A stretch of 64,000 bases of DNA from contig CABFPE010000017.1 of the NCBI GenBank assembly GCA_900660155.1, positions 796,986-860,985 of the forward strand, written 5' to 3'. Positions 1 to 11,800 of the stretch are shown piece after piece. The notes under the pieces were generated by a model. The model ran no database searches. It was not told where the DNA came from and saw only the letters and a list, made by a program, of their open reading frames with translations. Source of the stretch: Hofstenia miamia. Its lineage: Eukaryota > Xenacoelomorpha > Acoela > Hofsteniidae. Position numbers and translations under genes: made by a program. Every line of letters begins with the position of its first letter. The first letter of the stretch is position 1.

Positions 1-270
1 AGCTAAAGTTGCATCTTTCTTTTTGAAAACCGGAGTAATATATGCTTGTTTCAAACGATTTGGAAAATTGTTCTGTTTTAAGGATTCATTGAAGATGAAA
101 TTTAAAGGCTCAGCAATTATAGAGGCAGTTACTTTTAATATCCAGGAAGGAATTTTAGATGGACCACTAGATTTATTGGGTTTTAGTTTATTAATTGCTT
201 TAATCATTTCGTATGTAGTAGAAAAACGAAAAATGAATTCGGGTATTTTATTATTAATATTTGGTGATTG
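1..270 (-). pseudogene. LINE-A reverse transcriptase, N-terminal part
   Basis: Translating the minus strand from 270 to 1 gives a continuous stretch with the block AINKLKPNKSSGPSKIP, then SWILKV, and PVFKKKD close to base 1. These are the first conserved RT blocks of CR1/Jockey-type LINEs (the 'K..GPDGIP' and 'PIFKKGD' positions). No stop is seen over about 90 codons, which suggests this part decayed less than the ORF1 and endonuclease parts. The catalytic palm with its YADD box lies outside the window to the left. Confidence 0.75.
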
Positions 271-899
271 ATATTTGATATAGGGTCCTTTAAATTTTCC
301 CAAGTTAACAAATGTTTCGTTTAGTACATTAGTAATGTCAAAATCATTTGTAAATGAGTTCCCATCCGAGTCTCTAATCTCCTCAATGATTGTAGATTTA
401 GATTTTGCAGTGTTAGCAATCTCATGAATGAGCTACCATTTGGACTTTTGGTTTGGTAAAATTTTGAATTTATTTTTAATATATTTATTAAAAGATTTAC
501 GATTTTCAATATTTGATAAATTTCTTGCTTTTTTATAAGCTAAGAAATTTTAGCTAGATTTTGTCAATGAGAAATTTTTAAAAGCGTTGTTCTTTTCAAT
601 AATCAATTTTTTGCATAAATCAGTTAACCAAGGTTTAGATTTGTTACATTTAGAGGAAGAATTTTCAAAATTTTTGTTAATAAGATCTTCTTTTCTGGAC
701 AGAAAATATTAAAGTGTTTCAAAGTGTTTTTCAAAGATTGAAATAAAATTTTCCATCATAGAATTAGTATCTTGTGAATAATACACTTCATGCCAATTTT
801 CTAGAGTCAGCGATAATTTTAGTTTTTCAACATCATTATTATTTTTTTCCCGAATTGTGGTCCATTTCCTAACTATTGAATTTACTGGTATCATTTTTA

Positions 900-1560
900 T
901 AAAGCTAATAGAAGTAATGCAATGATCGGAAAACGGACAGTAAAATATGTAAGTTTGAAAAATCATTATATGACATTATGAATTAATCAATAAGCGTGCT
1001 ACTCATTGCAAAAAACCCTTGGCGGCGTAATTTTATTAACAATATTCAGATTAAACATATTTAGTAAAATGTCAATTTTATCTCGTTCTTTTTCGTCCAA
1101 ATAATTAATGTTGTAGTCTCCCATTAAAACAATGCCTTTATTTTCAGAAACATCTAGAACCAATTCATTTTCCAATTGCTCAATGAAATAATTAGAATAT
1201 TTTTTGTGCGGAGAATAAGAAACATTTATCAGTTGTATTTATATGTAGCATTTTTAAAAGATTTCATATTTCTACCCACAAGCTTTCAAATTTAGATACG
1301 TCACTATATTTTATATCTTCGTGCAATTTAGGTTGAAATTTTTTGGTATTAATAATGAGAGTCCTCCACCTCTCGATTTTCCTAAGAGATTATTAGTTAG
1401 CCTATCTTCTCTAAACAAACAAAATGATTTATTGAATGACCAACAATTATCAAACTCTTTGTTCAACAACCAGGTTTCCGAGATTCCTAGAATAACATAA
1501 TTTGTAAAATTCGACATAAGTTGCTTAAATTTAAAATTTTTCTTTAACAGGTTTTGAAAT
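900..1560 (-). pseudogene. LINE-A APE endonuclease remnant
   Basis: The minus strand encodes the hallmarks of the apurinic-like endonuclease that nicks target DNA for LINE insertion. The open segment 1517-1311 contains ILGISETWLLN, then FREDR and RGGGLSLLI, the usual N-terminal blocks. Around 1150-1090 the strand reads GIVLMGDYNINYLD, the catalytic GDxN block. Near 925-905 it reads YCPFSDHC, the SDH block carrying the catalytic histidine. Frameshifts and stops separate the blocks, so the gene is dead. It lies between the ORF1 esterase and the RT start, as expected for ORF2. Confidence 0.7.
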
Positions 1561-1984
1561 TTATATGCACATAGTTAATGGTGCAATTTTTGCATTCACT
1601 CTTTCGAAATAAGTATCGTAATCTAAAATCGGAGGGTTCTTTTCAATGCCATGAAGAATTAATAATAAGAAGAAAAATATTGAGATACTTAGTAAATTTT
1701 TAAAGCTGATAAACACGATGAAGATGTTTTTGTTGTTGATAGGAAAATATTGAATTAATATATAGTAACATAATATTATTCATTTTATATTCAAAACATG
1801 CATAGTTTCATATTTTTTATCACCAAAAAATAAGTTAAGTAACAATTTTGAATGAAAATTATTTTTAGCATTTAGATGATGAAAGTTGCATAAACTGTGC
1901 ATCGTTAGTAAAATGCACAAAATATAAACATTTACAAGACATTGTTAAAAGATAGGTTGCGACGTGTCGATGCAGTGCTGAAAT

Positions 1985-2772
1985 AGCGTTGTTTCATTAA
2001 AGAATTCTTTGATCTTGCATGCTAGTGTTGAGTAACCTCTTCTCGAGAAATGGATGCCATCCTGTGCAAATATTTTATGGTTGATGTTATTTCCTAAGTA
2101 AAAAGATTAAAAGTTGTTAAAAACCGCATACTTTAGAATTTTCGCGTTTGGGTGGATAAAAAAATTAAGTTCTTGAATCTTTTTATTCAACGTGCTATCA
2201 TCTGGAAACGGTGCGACTTCCTCTACAAAAATTGCAGCGGACCTAAAAATATGTTTTAATACGTTTATTAAATTTTTAAATAAGATAGTGTATTCTGTTT
2301 TTTGTTGCATTACATCATTTCTGCCAACGGTGAATAGTATTTATTAATGTCGTCCGAATACGTGTATTCTTTAATTGCTTCTGTCATCTCTTCTATAGCT
2401 GCTCCGGGATATGAATGTACTGCAACTGTGTCTTTCTTTAGTAGGGCGGGTGCTTATAGGTATTGATACATTGAGGTTCCTAAAATAAGCCTACCTGCAT
2501 CTGTTCGAAGTCGTTTGGCGCGGCGTTTTCGTACGTCGGGTGTTTTTGAGGAGGTGGATAGATTTGTGATTATTGGTAATATTGCGACGGTTTTCTTAGG
2601 CGGTGAAACTTGGTTCCATTCATCTTTTTCTGGAGTTTTGATCGGCGGAACCACCTTTTCTTCGTGTGCAAGAACGGTGTGGAGTAAACTATGCAATGTT
2701 AAAAGCTCTTCCTTTGATAGATTGTTGAAGGGAGCTAGAAGTTTAGCAGATCATGCCCCAGAGGGCAGCTAA
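1985..2772 (-). pseudogene. LINE-A ORF1 remnant with esterase motifs
   Basis: Three minus-strand segments together show the landmarks of an SGNH/GDSL esterase as found in CR1-like ORF1 proteins. A lysine/arginine-rich stretch (2696-2454) ends in LILGTSMYQYL, the position of the nucleophile serine block. A short segment near 2335-2310 reads FTVGRNDV, matching the GxND block. DGIHFSRRGY at about 2072-2033 matches the C-terminal DxxH block. In this family the domain is thought to act on membranes or on the ribonucleoprotein. The segments are in more than one frame and have stops between them, so no product is expected. Assignment rests on motif order, not on a search. Confidence 0.65.
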
Positions 2773-2959
2773 AAATAAACCAAAACACGACCCAGAAAAA
2801 TGGGATATAAATGGGGAAAGCTCAACATCATCGCAAAAGAGGTCACCCTCACCCAAATGCCAACTAAAGGGCAGGCGGATAAAAAAATATTGTTTTTAAG
2901 AAAAATGTATAAATAATGTATTTGCAAAATTTTGTCATACTAAAATGCACATTTTACAA

Positions 2960-3670
2960 CTTACTCCCAATTCCTGTGAATAGAGAGATATTCTTCCAAA
3001 CAAATAATTCTGATCTATTAAAGCTGCCAATGAATGTGTTATACATGACTAGAAAAGGAAAATAATTCATTCAAAAATAGTTTCTTTCAAATTAGCACTA
3101 TCTAGAAACAAATTTAAATAGTTTATTTCGCAGTCGGAAAATTTTAAGAAATACATTTTTTATAAAATATTGCAATACAGACCTTCAAGCCAGCTACAAG
3201 AAGAGAGTTTCCACAAAATGATATTTTAGATCAAAATTAAAATATATTTTACGTTTTTTCATTAATATCATGCTATCGATGCCCAATTTAATTTAAGGCA
3301 TTACTTTATATAAATACAACATTAAATTGACAGCAGTTGAACGATTTATAAATCACAGTGTATTTTTATCAACAGCGGAGTATAAATAATACACGGATTT
3401 TTTAATATAGAATTCTTTGTTATACAATAATATTTTACAAAGGATTCATCGCTAAGGCATGGACTCTTAGATTATTATAATAATAGTCGTTTCTAGATAG
3501 ATATTGTGTTTTTAAATTTAGATGCAACTTTATGTATTAAGCGTAATTTTTAAGTTCAATCACTTCAAAATATTGTAAATTTTTATTACTTCAAATATTT
3601 AGAGTTTTTGATACATTTTGTAGGAATATCTAGCAGGGCCGAGACCTAAATACACGATGCCACTGCATTG
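2960..3670. repeat. Dispersed repeat, copy 1 (partner at 23575-24330)
   Basis: This block matches 23575-24330 in the same orientation along its whole length, with many substitutions and indels. Shared landmarks include 'agatattcttccaaacaa', then 'aattctgatctat', 'tttctttcaaat', 'tttaagttcaatcac' and 'ggaatatctag' near the right end. No open frame of note is present. It may be a non-autonomous transposon, a 3' UTR-like piece of a LINE, or a segmental duplication; nothing in it tells which. Copy 2 holds about 230 bp of extra sequence that looks like an inserted MITE. Confidence 0.6.
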
Positions 3671-4673
3671 AATGAATGTAAATTCTGTTCAAAATGCTGT
3701 TGAACATTCCAAATTGCTTAATAACAGCAAAGAAAATTATATTTTGGGGGACGGATAAAAAGTTTCACGTACAGGTGGTTACTAGTGCCCTGTGGTATAC
3801 TGATGCCGCGGTATTTTGACAATACCGATCCCGCGGTATCTTGCCTGAATGATTGATCGGTATTTATCGGTATATCTAAGATATGGCATTTTGAAAAACT
3901 TAGCAAATTTCTAATGATTATATTTGAAGACGTAGAATTGTTTATTAAGAATGTAAATTCAAGACTGATTAGCACATATATACGTTCACAAAATTGAGTT
4001 ATTTACAGATTCTATCTCAAAAATCAAATTTACAAATGTGGCCATTGCTTGTCCACGCAAAGCATTTTATGGCATAACAAACAACAGTTAAGATTTGTGA
4101 TCCGAAAATACGGGCAAACGGACCCAAAAAAGTTTATAAAAAATCAATATTTGCAATGTAGGAAGCTACACAGTTTTCTAGTAAAATATAAATATAAGTT
4201 AATAGAAACATGGGGTATTTAAGTGTCCTGTTGTTTTTGGTTAAGGAGCTTCTTGCTTTTGGCCACCCTGTATATAGATTGTCCTTGATTATGTTAATTT
4301 GCAACATAGCAAAGTGTATATTTAAAGTTTAACAAATCTAAAATTATAAATAAAATAAAAAGTTTCGCCACATATTGTCCAAAAAATTATTTTGATTGTT
4401 TTAGTCAGGTTTTGTTTTAAACGATTTTGAATTCGCTAAGTGTTGTAAATTTCATTGGCAGCTTATTCCAACAATTTCATAAATCCATTTATCCAATAAA
4501 TTAATAGAATTTGTAAATTACTTTATACTGATACCAGAGCGTTTATTTTAAGAGATATAATAACTAATGCGAACAAAAGTAAAAAAAGTCACAATCAAAA
4601 TAAAGGTCAATTTTATCTAAATATTTGGGAATTTCCCGGGCTGAGAGGGATACCAGCATGAAGCTGTGAGGAG
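3671..4673. other. No gene; short transposon debris
   Basis: I see no coding sequence here. Around 3795-3890 there are several 'ggtat/ataccg' motifs, including two 'ccgcggtat' boxes about 36 bp apart. A similar 'ataccatcggtatttccg' motif recurs near 19620, so this may be the debris of one MITE family. At about 4267-4278 the sequence 'ggccaccctgta' looks like a mariner-type terminus, but I found no partner end, so no element is called. Confidence 0.4.
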
Positions 4674-6650
4674 TAATAATAATAATAATAATACTAATAA
4701 TAAGAGTAAAAGCAAATTTATTGCTGAAAAAATAACAAAGGAAATACTACAAACTAAAATATACATATATATATATAGATAGATAAAATATATAAAATCA
4801 ATAAATATGCACAATTACTTAAAGGTCACTAGTTTCAGATATACGGACTCCATGCATCTAATTGATTGGAAATGCTCAATAACGATAGCTTTTTCAATAA
4901 GTAATCCTTAATGTTTTTCTTAAAATGCTTAAAATTTGGTTCTATTTTTGTAGTAACACCTAGATTATTCCACAATGCGCAAGAATTAAATGTAAAAAGT
5001 CCTGTCTGTTAATTTTACTGAAAATGTTATTTGTTCTTTGATTGAGTTGAATATATTGCTGAAGAAAATTTAGAGAATTGCATTCATTTATAAACTTATG
5101 AGTTAAACACAAAGATTGATACTGAATAGAATAAAGTGGAGACAAATTATTATAAGATAATCGAAGTTCATGGAATGATTGGTGCTTATCAATAAAATTT
5201 AGTGACCTTAAGGCCCAATTATATATTCTTGTTAAGGATGACTTATTGTGAGCGTTGATAATTTGAAATAAAAAAGAACAATAATTAAATTGAGTTAAAA
5301 CAAATGAGTGTATTAATTCTGTATGAAATGATTTCCCTATGTGCCTAAGATGAAATAAGTATTTTACACCAGCTGCCATTTTTCGTAATTTTAAGGAAAG
5401 AAATTCATTAAATTTTATTTCTTCGTCGACCACTACTCCTAGATAATTAACAGAATTGCTTTGCTTAATTTCATTATCACATATCGTAATATTAATATTT
5501 TCGGAAAATTTTTTATGATCCTTAGATGAAAAGATGATAAATTGTGTCTTATCTGCATTAATTTTCAATTTATTTATATTAAAATATACAATTAAGTCTT
5601 CGATGTCTTTTGTTAATTGTCGGGTCGCTTCGTAAGGATTTTCTTAGTACACATGTATCATCAGCATATTCATATATAGTTCAATTAGGAATCGTTTCGG
5701 AAATATCATTCACATGAAGAGAAAACAATATTGGTCCTAGTACCGTTCTTTGGGGATCGCCTAAATTCATTGTGACTATTAATTTTTACTCTTTGCTTAC
5801 GATTACTTGACTGTAAAATTTCAAAATTCATTAAATTAAAGGCCTTACTAAGATCTAGAAATGCAGTTTAAATTAAATTTTGTTTTTTCAGTAATTAACA
5901 AAATTGCGTTAGTTGTGCTGAAGTTTGGCCTGAATCGATATTGATTTTCTGATAAAATGAGATTTTTAAATTTTTAAATTTATACATTTGTGCTGCAAGA
6001 ATTTTTTCAAATATTTTAGGTGAGTAATACTAATGGGACGATAATTATTGGAAGCTAATGGGTCGCCTTTTTGTATAGAGGTGAAATGTCAGAATTTTTC
6101 AAAATATCTGGAAATTGATTATCAATAATACATTGATTAAATTCTAAAAGAAAATAATCGCCAAATATATCAAAATACTTTTTAATTATCTGCTAAACAC
6201 ATTTACTGATTTTTTACATTGAGCTCACCACATACATAGAAACACACACACACACAAATTTATTATTATTATATATTTCATATTTAGTTTGTAGATTAAT
6301 TGTAACTTTTTAGCAAATATATTGCTTTGACTCTTATCCAATATGGCAAGTGACTAGAACCGCATGACTTGTTTTCATCAAATTTAAGAACTTCTTTTTT
6401 TAAATCGTAATATGAAATTAAGCTGAAGTTAAATTGAGTTTTGACGTTACAGTCAATTTTAGTATTAGAAGAAATTTTGTTTCCGATTGATTTAAATTCA
6501 AACTTCCCATGTTTTCAAAAGTTTTGTTTAATACATTTGCAATTTTGCGTTTATCCCTGCATATCATGTTATCATCACGTAACCCTTCAATGTTTATATT
6601 TAAACCTTTAGATTTTCCAATGCTTCTGTTTACAAAATTCCATTTTGGAC
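4674..6650 (-). mobile_element. LINE-B: CR1/Jockey-group LINE with 3' tail
   Basis: A minus-strand LINE fragment. Reading from 6650 downwards there is the pre-RT linker (WNFVNRSIGKSKG, then MICRDKRKIANVLNKTFENMGS), RT blocks around 6010-5590 including YEYADDTCVL near 5660, and the C-terminal RT/thumb region as a clean 202-codon frame (5568-4960). A 3' UTR follows with AATAAA on the minus strand (4717-4722) and a (TTA)n tail at 4702-4674. Microsatellite tails of this kind are typical of CR1-group and related LINEs. The 5' part (ORF1, endonuclease) is absent, either truncated or displaced by LINE-C, which abuts at 6651. Several frame breaks lie in the RT core. Confidence 0.8.
4960..5568 (-). 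pseudogene. LINE-B RT C-terminal frame (202 codons)
   Basis: This uninterrupted minus-strand frame starts at MKINADKTQFIIFSSK, the 'N..KT..I.F' block just after the YADD box, and continues through SVNYLGVVVDEEIKF, the 'YLGv.id..L.F' block. It then runs into the tryptophan- and leucine-rich thumb region with RIYNWALRSLNFIDKH. It is the C-terminal third of a LINE ORF2 and not a separate gene. The first methionine is internal to the RT. The upstream RT palm (about 5590-6010) is in other frames, so the full ORF2 is broken although this segment is clean. Confidence 0.75.
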
Positions 6651-8090
6651 TAATAATAATATTTATTTATATCACGCGCCTTCTAATCAAGGATTAATCA
6701 GATTAATCAGATTTACAGTCTTCTATACCTTATTTACAAATTCAGTAAAGAAATAATTCTTCATATTTTTCTTGAATTTTTCGAAACCAGTTCATTTTCC
6801 AAGGTCATCTGGCAATATATTATATTGCTTCGGTCCAGCAACAGCAAGCGCTGCATCGCTGTGTTCTTCTCTTGTCTGCTATACCTCAAGTAAATAACTA
6901 TCAAAAGCTCTAGTTTTCAAATTGTAATGCATACCTTTTTTAATAAAACTGCTCAAATATCTTGGCGCCATGACGTTGGTAAACTTCCAGGTAAGAAGGC
7001 AAAGCTTGTACTATAATCTTTCTCTAAGCGGTAGCCAATAGAGACTAATATTTTCCCTAATAGTTCCCATTTCTCTAGGCAGTCTATAGATGATTCTGGA
7101 ACTTTTATTTATTATAGTTTGCAACATGCTCAAGCTCAGTAAGCATTTAGGTGAATTTGATAGTAGTGTATTGCAATTGTCCAATCTTGATACCCTAGTA
7201 GATGATACTAAAACTTTTGTTGATTCAATACCCAAGAATTTTCTCACATGTTTTATTTGCCGTAGTTGGATTGAACCAGTTTTCAAAAGCTTTGTAACTT
7301 GCTTTTTAAGCGAAAGCTATTGTCAAAAATATCACCCAGATTGGTTGTATTAGAAAACCCATATTGCTGCATCGCCATTGGAAGATATTCATAAATCGAA
7401 GTCCTTTGAGAACTTTCGTTTTTTCTACATTGATTGCTTGATCATATTTTGTAAACTCCTCCTCGATAACATGAAAAAACTTGGACCCAATGATAATCTT
7501 GAAATATCATGGTTTAGAACAAACGTATATACTTGAAGATCATCAACATACAACTGATAATATAACTTACAATAGTGGTCCCAAGCAAGATCCTTGAGGA
7601 ACCCTGCAGATTAATTTAAATGGCTCACTATTTTCACCATTAAAGTGAACTGTAACCTTTCTGTCTTTAAGATATGATTCAACCATTTTAGTGCACAGCC
7701 ACTAATCCCATAGTTTGGCAATATCTAAAGGAACAGTTGGTGATTAACAGTATCGAAAACTGCCGATTGATCAAATAAAACTAATACAGAATACTTCTTT
7801 CATGAACATCTAACTCAAGGAAAACATCATTGTAGTCTCACAGAAATGAAATTTTCTATACACTGACTGACATAGAGGGATCAAGTCATTTTCATTAAAA
7901 ACTTTGTATAATTGCTCAAAAAAGCCATCTCTGTGATTCTTGAAACGAAGCTTATATATTTGATGCTGGACGATAGCTTGACATTACAGAACAGTTCATA
8001 GTAGTTCTCTTTAAAATTGGGAAACCATAGTAGCTTTCGTATTCTCTGGGAATACTTCTTGACAAAGTCAAGGGTTAACAATACTATATA
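6651..8090 (-). mobile_element. LINE-C: CR1/Jockey-group LINE nested in LINE-B
   Basis: A second minus-strand LINE fragment. From 8081 downwards it shows ISFVSRITEMAFLSNY (RT block 'n...vS.I.Ek'), then VLFDQSAVFDTVNHQLF near 7800-7740 (the first catalytic aspartate block), YGISGCALKWL and RVPQGSCLGPLL around 7740-7590, YVDDLQVYTF near 7550-7520, and the thumb region 7286-7011. Its 3' end has AATAAA (minus strand, 6662-6667) and a (TTA)n tail at 6670-6651. Directly beyond the tail the sequence is the LINE-B linker, so LINE-C inserted into LINE-B. It is 5'-truncated, with no endonuclease seen, and carries several frame breaks. Confidence 0.75.
7011..7286 (-). pseudogene. LINE-C RT thumb segment
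   Basis: A 91-codon minus-strand frame reads RQIKHVRKFLGIESTKVLV and then SRLDNCNTLL, RIIYRLPRE and SLYWLPLRERL. These are the well-conserved post-palm blocks of CR1-type LINEs ('lR.IRk.Ls...t..lv.a.v.SrLDYCNsLl' and 'lHWLPv..Ri'). It belongs to the LINE-C ORF2 and is not an independent gene. The aspartate-tyrosine of the usual LDYCN is LDNCN here. Confidence 0.75.
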
Positions 8091-8327
8091 TATTTTATAA
8101 TTTTGTTAGATTTCCGCATTTTGAACAATAAACTGGTGATATGGAAACATTATGTAGGGTTACATTTGTCTCTTCCCCTTTGATATTAAACTTTATTCTT
8201 GCGGACCAGCTAAAAAATTTTTTTATTATTTCTTAGTTAGAGACTTTCAAGAAAATTCATATATACTTGAAATGACTTCATACTAATGCATCTACTATTC
8301 TTTTTAGCTTAAAATTTATCCACGCAA

Positions 8328-8353
8328 ATATATATATATATATATATATATAT
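8328..8353. repeat. (TA)n microsatellite
   Basis: About 13 units of TA stand directly left of the mariner-like remnant that starts at 8355. The TA tract makes the exact TA target duplication of that element ambiguous. Confidence 0.9.
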
Positions 8354-8354
8354 A

Positions 8355-8852
8355 CAGGGTGCTCAGTAAAAATGGTGGCATTTCGGTTGAAAACATAATT
8401 ATTTATTTATTACAAAAATAAACAATTTATTTACTTACTTATTATGATTATAATGTCAAAAATGTTCAGAATGACTACCATGTACGTCAACACAATGGTG
8501 TAGCCGTCTGATCGATGATGAAGTTCTTTGCAGAATCCGGCTCATCTTTAAATTTTGCCACAACTTTTTCATATTGCCTTTTAGAAATGTCAGCGAAAAA
8601 TGTTGACAAACACTGAGAATTGCTTATAAATAATCTCCTTAATTTGTAATCTCAAAGTCAAGAAGTTGTACTGGTATATAAACAATAATTTGGTGACAAA
8701 AATAATACTATTTCCATGGATCTCAATGATCTTTCATGCGCAACACAGCACTCTGGCGAAAACCAAATAGTGCATTAGCCTCTGACTGATTAAGAGTTCT
8801 TTGCTGCCTCCTCGTGGCGAGATCCGGATAGTCAATCCTAGTACACACCCTG
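8355..8852 (-). mobile_element. Internally deleted mariner-like element
   Basis: The segment starts 'cagggtgctcag' and ends 'gtacacaccctg', short inverted termini with the 'CAGGGTG' start common in Tc1/mariner elements, with TA on both sides (8353-8354 and 8853-8854). The minus strand around 8600-8470 reads RRLHHCVDVHGSHSEHF, matching the usual end of the mariner-like transposases that carry a DUF4817-type N-terminus ('RRL..Ci...GghFEh'). The DDD catalytic core is missing, so at about 498 bp this is a deletion derivative unable to move by itself. Only the outermost 8 bp or so of the termini match well. Confidence 0.55.
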
Positions 8853-11800
8853 TACGGGTTCTAGGTTTGATGAACGAAATGCCTAGAACTCCCCCTTCTG
8901 CGGAGCGGCGAACCCTTAAGGGGAAACGGAGCTAAAAGGAAATGAGAACGAAACTGAATAGAACTAGATACTTGCTACCACAAGGGCGTGTGGGACACAG
9001 GACTGATCAACGCGATCAGGGACGTCCAACCAGATTTGGTCTATTCAATGTTCGAACTCTAAACGACGATCACACCCTTGAATCATTGGTTAACACCATG
9101 ATCTCAAGAGGCCTGGATTTGGTATTGTTGTGCGAGACACACCTTAAAGGTGAAGTGGCTAGGGAAGTGCACAGGGGATACTACTTGTATAGTATTGGAC
9201 ATGGCACTTTGGCAAGGGATGGAGTTGGTTTCTTAATTAGCCCCCGGTTAGTTAAGCTTAAACCTGTATTCCATCCCGACACTCCTAGAACGGCGAGGCT
9301 AACCTTTCAAAGTAGTCTATTTTCAGGCATAAGGGACTTAATTGTTGCTTATGCACCAACTGAATCTCATTCTACAGAGAAAGAAGTGGCTGAGTTCTAC
9401 AGCAATCTTTCCAAGGTCATATCTGCGTGTCGACCAAGACGGAAGTTCCTCGTGGCTGGGGATTTTAACTGCAGGGTTGGTGGCACCTTGAGCTCTATAC
9501 CTGGAGCGACAGGAGGCTTCACCACCTCTCAGGATAGTACACCGAACGGTGTAACGCTGGTAGACTTCCTGGTTGACCAGAAGCTAGCTCTTGCTAATAC
9601 ATTTTTCCAGCACAAGAAAGTGCACAGCACCTCGTGGACACACCCTAACACAGGTGAGAGGTCACTGTTGGATTTTTTCTTAATCCCAGAAAAATGTATG
9701 AAATGTGTTCGAGATGTAAGAACTTGGCGAGGTACTGGTCTTGACTCAGATCATGATTTAGTTATCATGGATCTCCTATCCTCGATAACCTCGAAGGATA
9801 GAGGGCGTCCTCGGCGTCTTAAAGATTGTTGCGCTGAGAAAAGTCAACCCAAAGGCACGGAACCTGATTGGTCTCTACTGCAATCCGCGGAAGTAAGGAA
9901 TGCTTATGCATTAAATCTCGAAAGGTTACTAAAGCGAGCGGAACCGGGATATGAGAATACTGTGGCGAGTATGCAAAGTGCACTTAAAGCCCTTCCTCAA
10001 AAAATCAAACGTCCTAAAGTAGACTTGGTCTACGATTGTGAGGAAGTTAAGGCGGCGGTTGATCACAAGCGGAAAGCCAAACTAGTATTCTTGAGCAAGC
10101 AAAGCGCGAGTAGCTTAAAGGATTATCGTCAAGCTAAGCGGGCAGTGACAAACTGCATTAGGCGGCGTAAGCTGGCCATCCTTACGGAGGCACTGGACAC
10201 CCTTGATGAAGCAGGTGACGACTGCGACTGGGGCGGCATCAAGAGGTGTATGCAGGAGATAGCTGGAGTTAAGCATGTTGGGCTGTCTGACACTAAAGCC
10301 AAACCTAAACCATACGAGTTTGTTAAGCACTTCTCTGAAGTATTTAAGCAATCTGCAAAGGACTTAGATACGCAGGCGTTTATCAATAAGCTGAATCTAC
10401 CCGAGCCTGAAGTCTTGGACGCTACCTCGACCCCAAGCTTCGATGAGGTAAAAACTGCGATAGATTCGTTAAAAATGCACAAAGCTCCAGGTTGCAACGG
10501 GCTAACTGGCGAAGCCTTCAGATATGGAGGAAGTGCGCTTATTGACCGCCTTGTAGCAGATTTTGCGCAGGTATTTAGTACGGAGAGATGTCCTAGACTA
10601 TGGTGTGATGCAGAAGTTATCTTCTTGCATAAAAAGGGTAGCCGACTCGACCCTAACAATTACCGCACCATTTTCTTATTGGATGTCGGAGGAAAAATAT
10701 TTGCAAAAATTCTGCTTAACAGATTGGAGAAAATACTTCTAGAGAAACATGTGCTTCCACCTACTCAATTTGGCTTTAGGGCTGGCAAGTCAACTATACA
10801 GGCCATACATGTGCTGCGGCAAGCACAGGAGGCTTCTAGACTACGGAAAGAAAACCTTCTTGCGTGTTTCATTGACCTACAAAAGGCCTTTGATTCCGTA
10901 CCAAGGCAAGTAATTTGGCAGTGTCTATTAGCAATTGGCGTACCAAAACGGATAATTGCGATCATAAAGTCTTTGCATGACACACCGATAGCACACATTC
11001 GCGGCGAACGTCCACAAGTAAGTTTTAAACTTGAGCGTGGAGTCCGACAAGGATGTGTCCTCGGCCCGTGCTTATTTAACCTCCTTTTCCACTTTCTGAT
11101 CTGTGAGGGACTCCATGGAACCCCCAAAGGAATTGTTTTTAACTCTTTCTTTGGACAAGGGGAAGTGGAACTTAAGCACATAGAGTATGCTGACGATCTC
11201 TGTCTTTTCGGCCGGTCCAAGGAACAAATACAGAGCTATCTAGATGGCCTAGTTACAGTTCTAGCGCCACTAGGTATTAATATCTCTGTACCAAAGACCA
11301 AGTGCATGTGGTTATCAAAAGCATCGGAAAGAACGTCTGATAGAGTTCATGTCTCTGGAAAGAACATTGAATTCGTATCAGAGTTTAAGTACTTAGGCTC
11401 GATAATCAGCACTGCTGGGACAGCCCTCTCCGAAGCAAGACATCGGTGTAAAAATGTACTTGGCAAGATCATACGTTATCGGCGAGTAGCACGTCAGAAT
11501 GGGCTTGGCAAAGCACTCTCCTTCTTACTCCTACGAGGCGTGATGGTACCCACACTAACGTATGCGTGTGAAACCTGGGCAGAATCTTGTAGGGAACTTG
11601 AGATGCTTGAGGCTTCCATGAATACCTGTAAAAGGGTTTTTTGTGGAGTCTCCTTATGGGAAAAGCTCACAAAGGAACAAGTACACGGACTTATGCCTTT
11701 CCAACAAGTGCGCACTATAATAGCACGTAAGCGCTTACTTTTTGTAAGCCGGATGCTGGCGCACAGAGAAAGCATAAATAGTGGCGAGTTCCTAGAGCTT

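Larger units (their letters stand above)
1..2800 (-). mobile_element. LINE-A: CR1/Jockey-group LINE, cut by window edge
   Basis: A non-LTR retrotransposon lies on the minus strand, its 5' part near 2800 and its RT continuing beyond base 1. Reading down the minus strand the order is an ORF1 with SGNH/GDSL-type esterase motifs (about 2772 to 1985), an APE endonuclease (about 1560 to 900) and the N-terminal part of the reverse transcriptase (270 to 1). An esterase-bearing ORF1 followed by an APE-RT ORF2 is the layout known for CR1-like elements, so I place it in the CR1/Jockey group. The reading frames are interrupted several times in ORF1 and in the endonuclease, so this copy is dead. It could equally belong to a sister clade such as L2 or Daphne; the RT palm that would decide is outside the window. 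Confidence 0.8.

Noticed and set aside
4267-4278. Mariner-type terminus 'ggccaccctgta'
   Set aside because: No partner terminus or transposase remnant could be found nearby, so no element is claimed.
4617-4814. Hydrophobic 65-codon minus-strand frame
   Set aside because: It is a translation of TA/ATA microsatellites in and beside the LINE-B tail, not a membrane protein.
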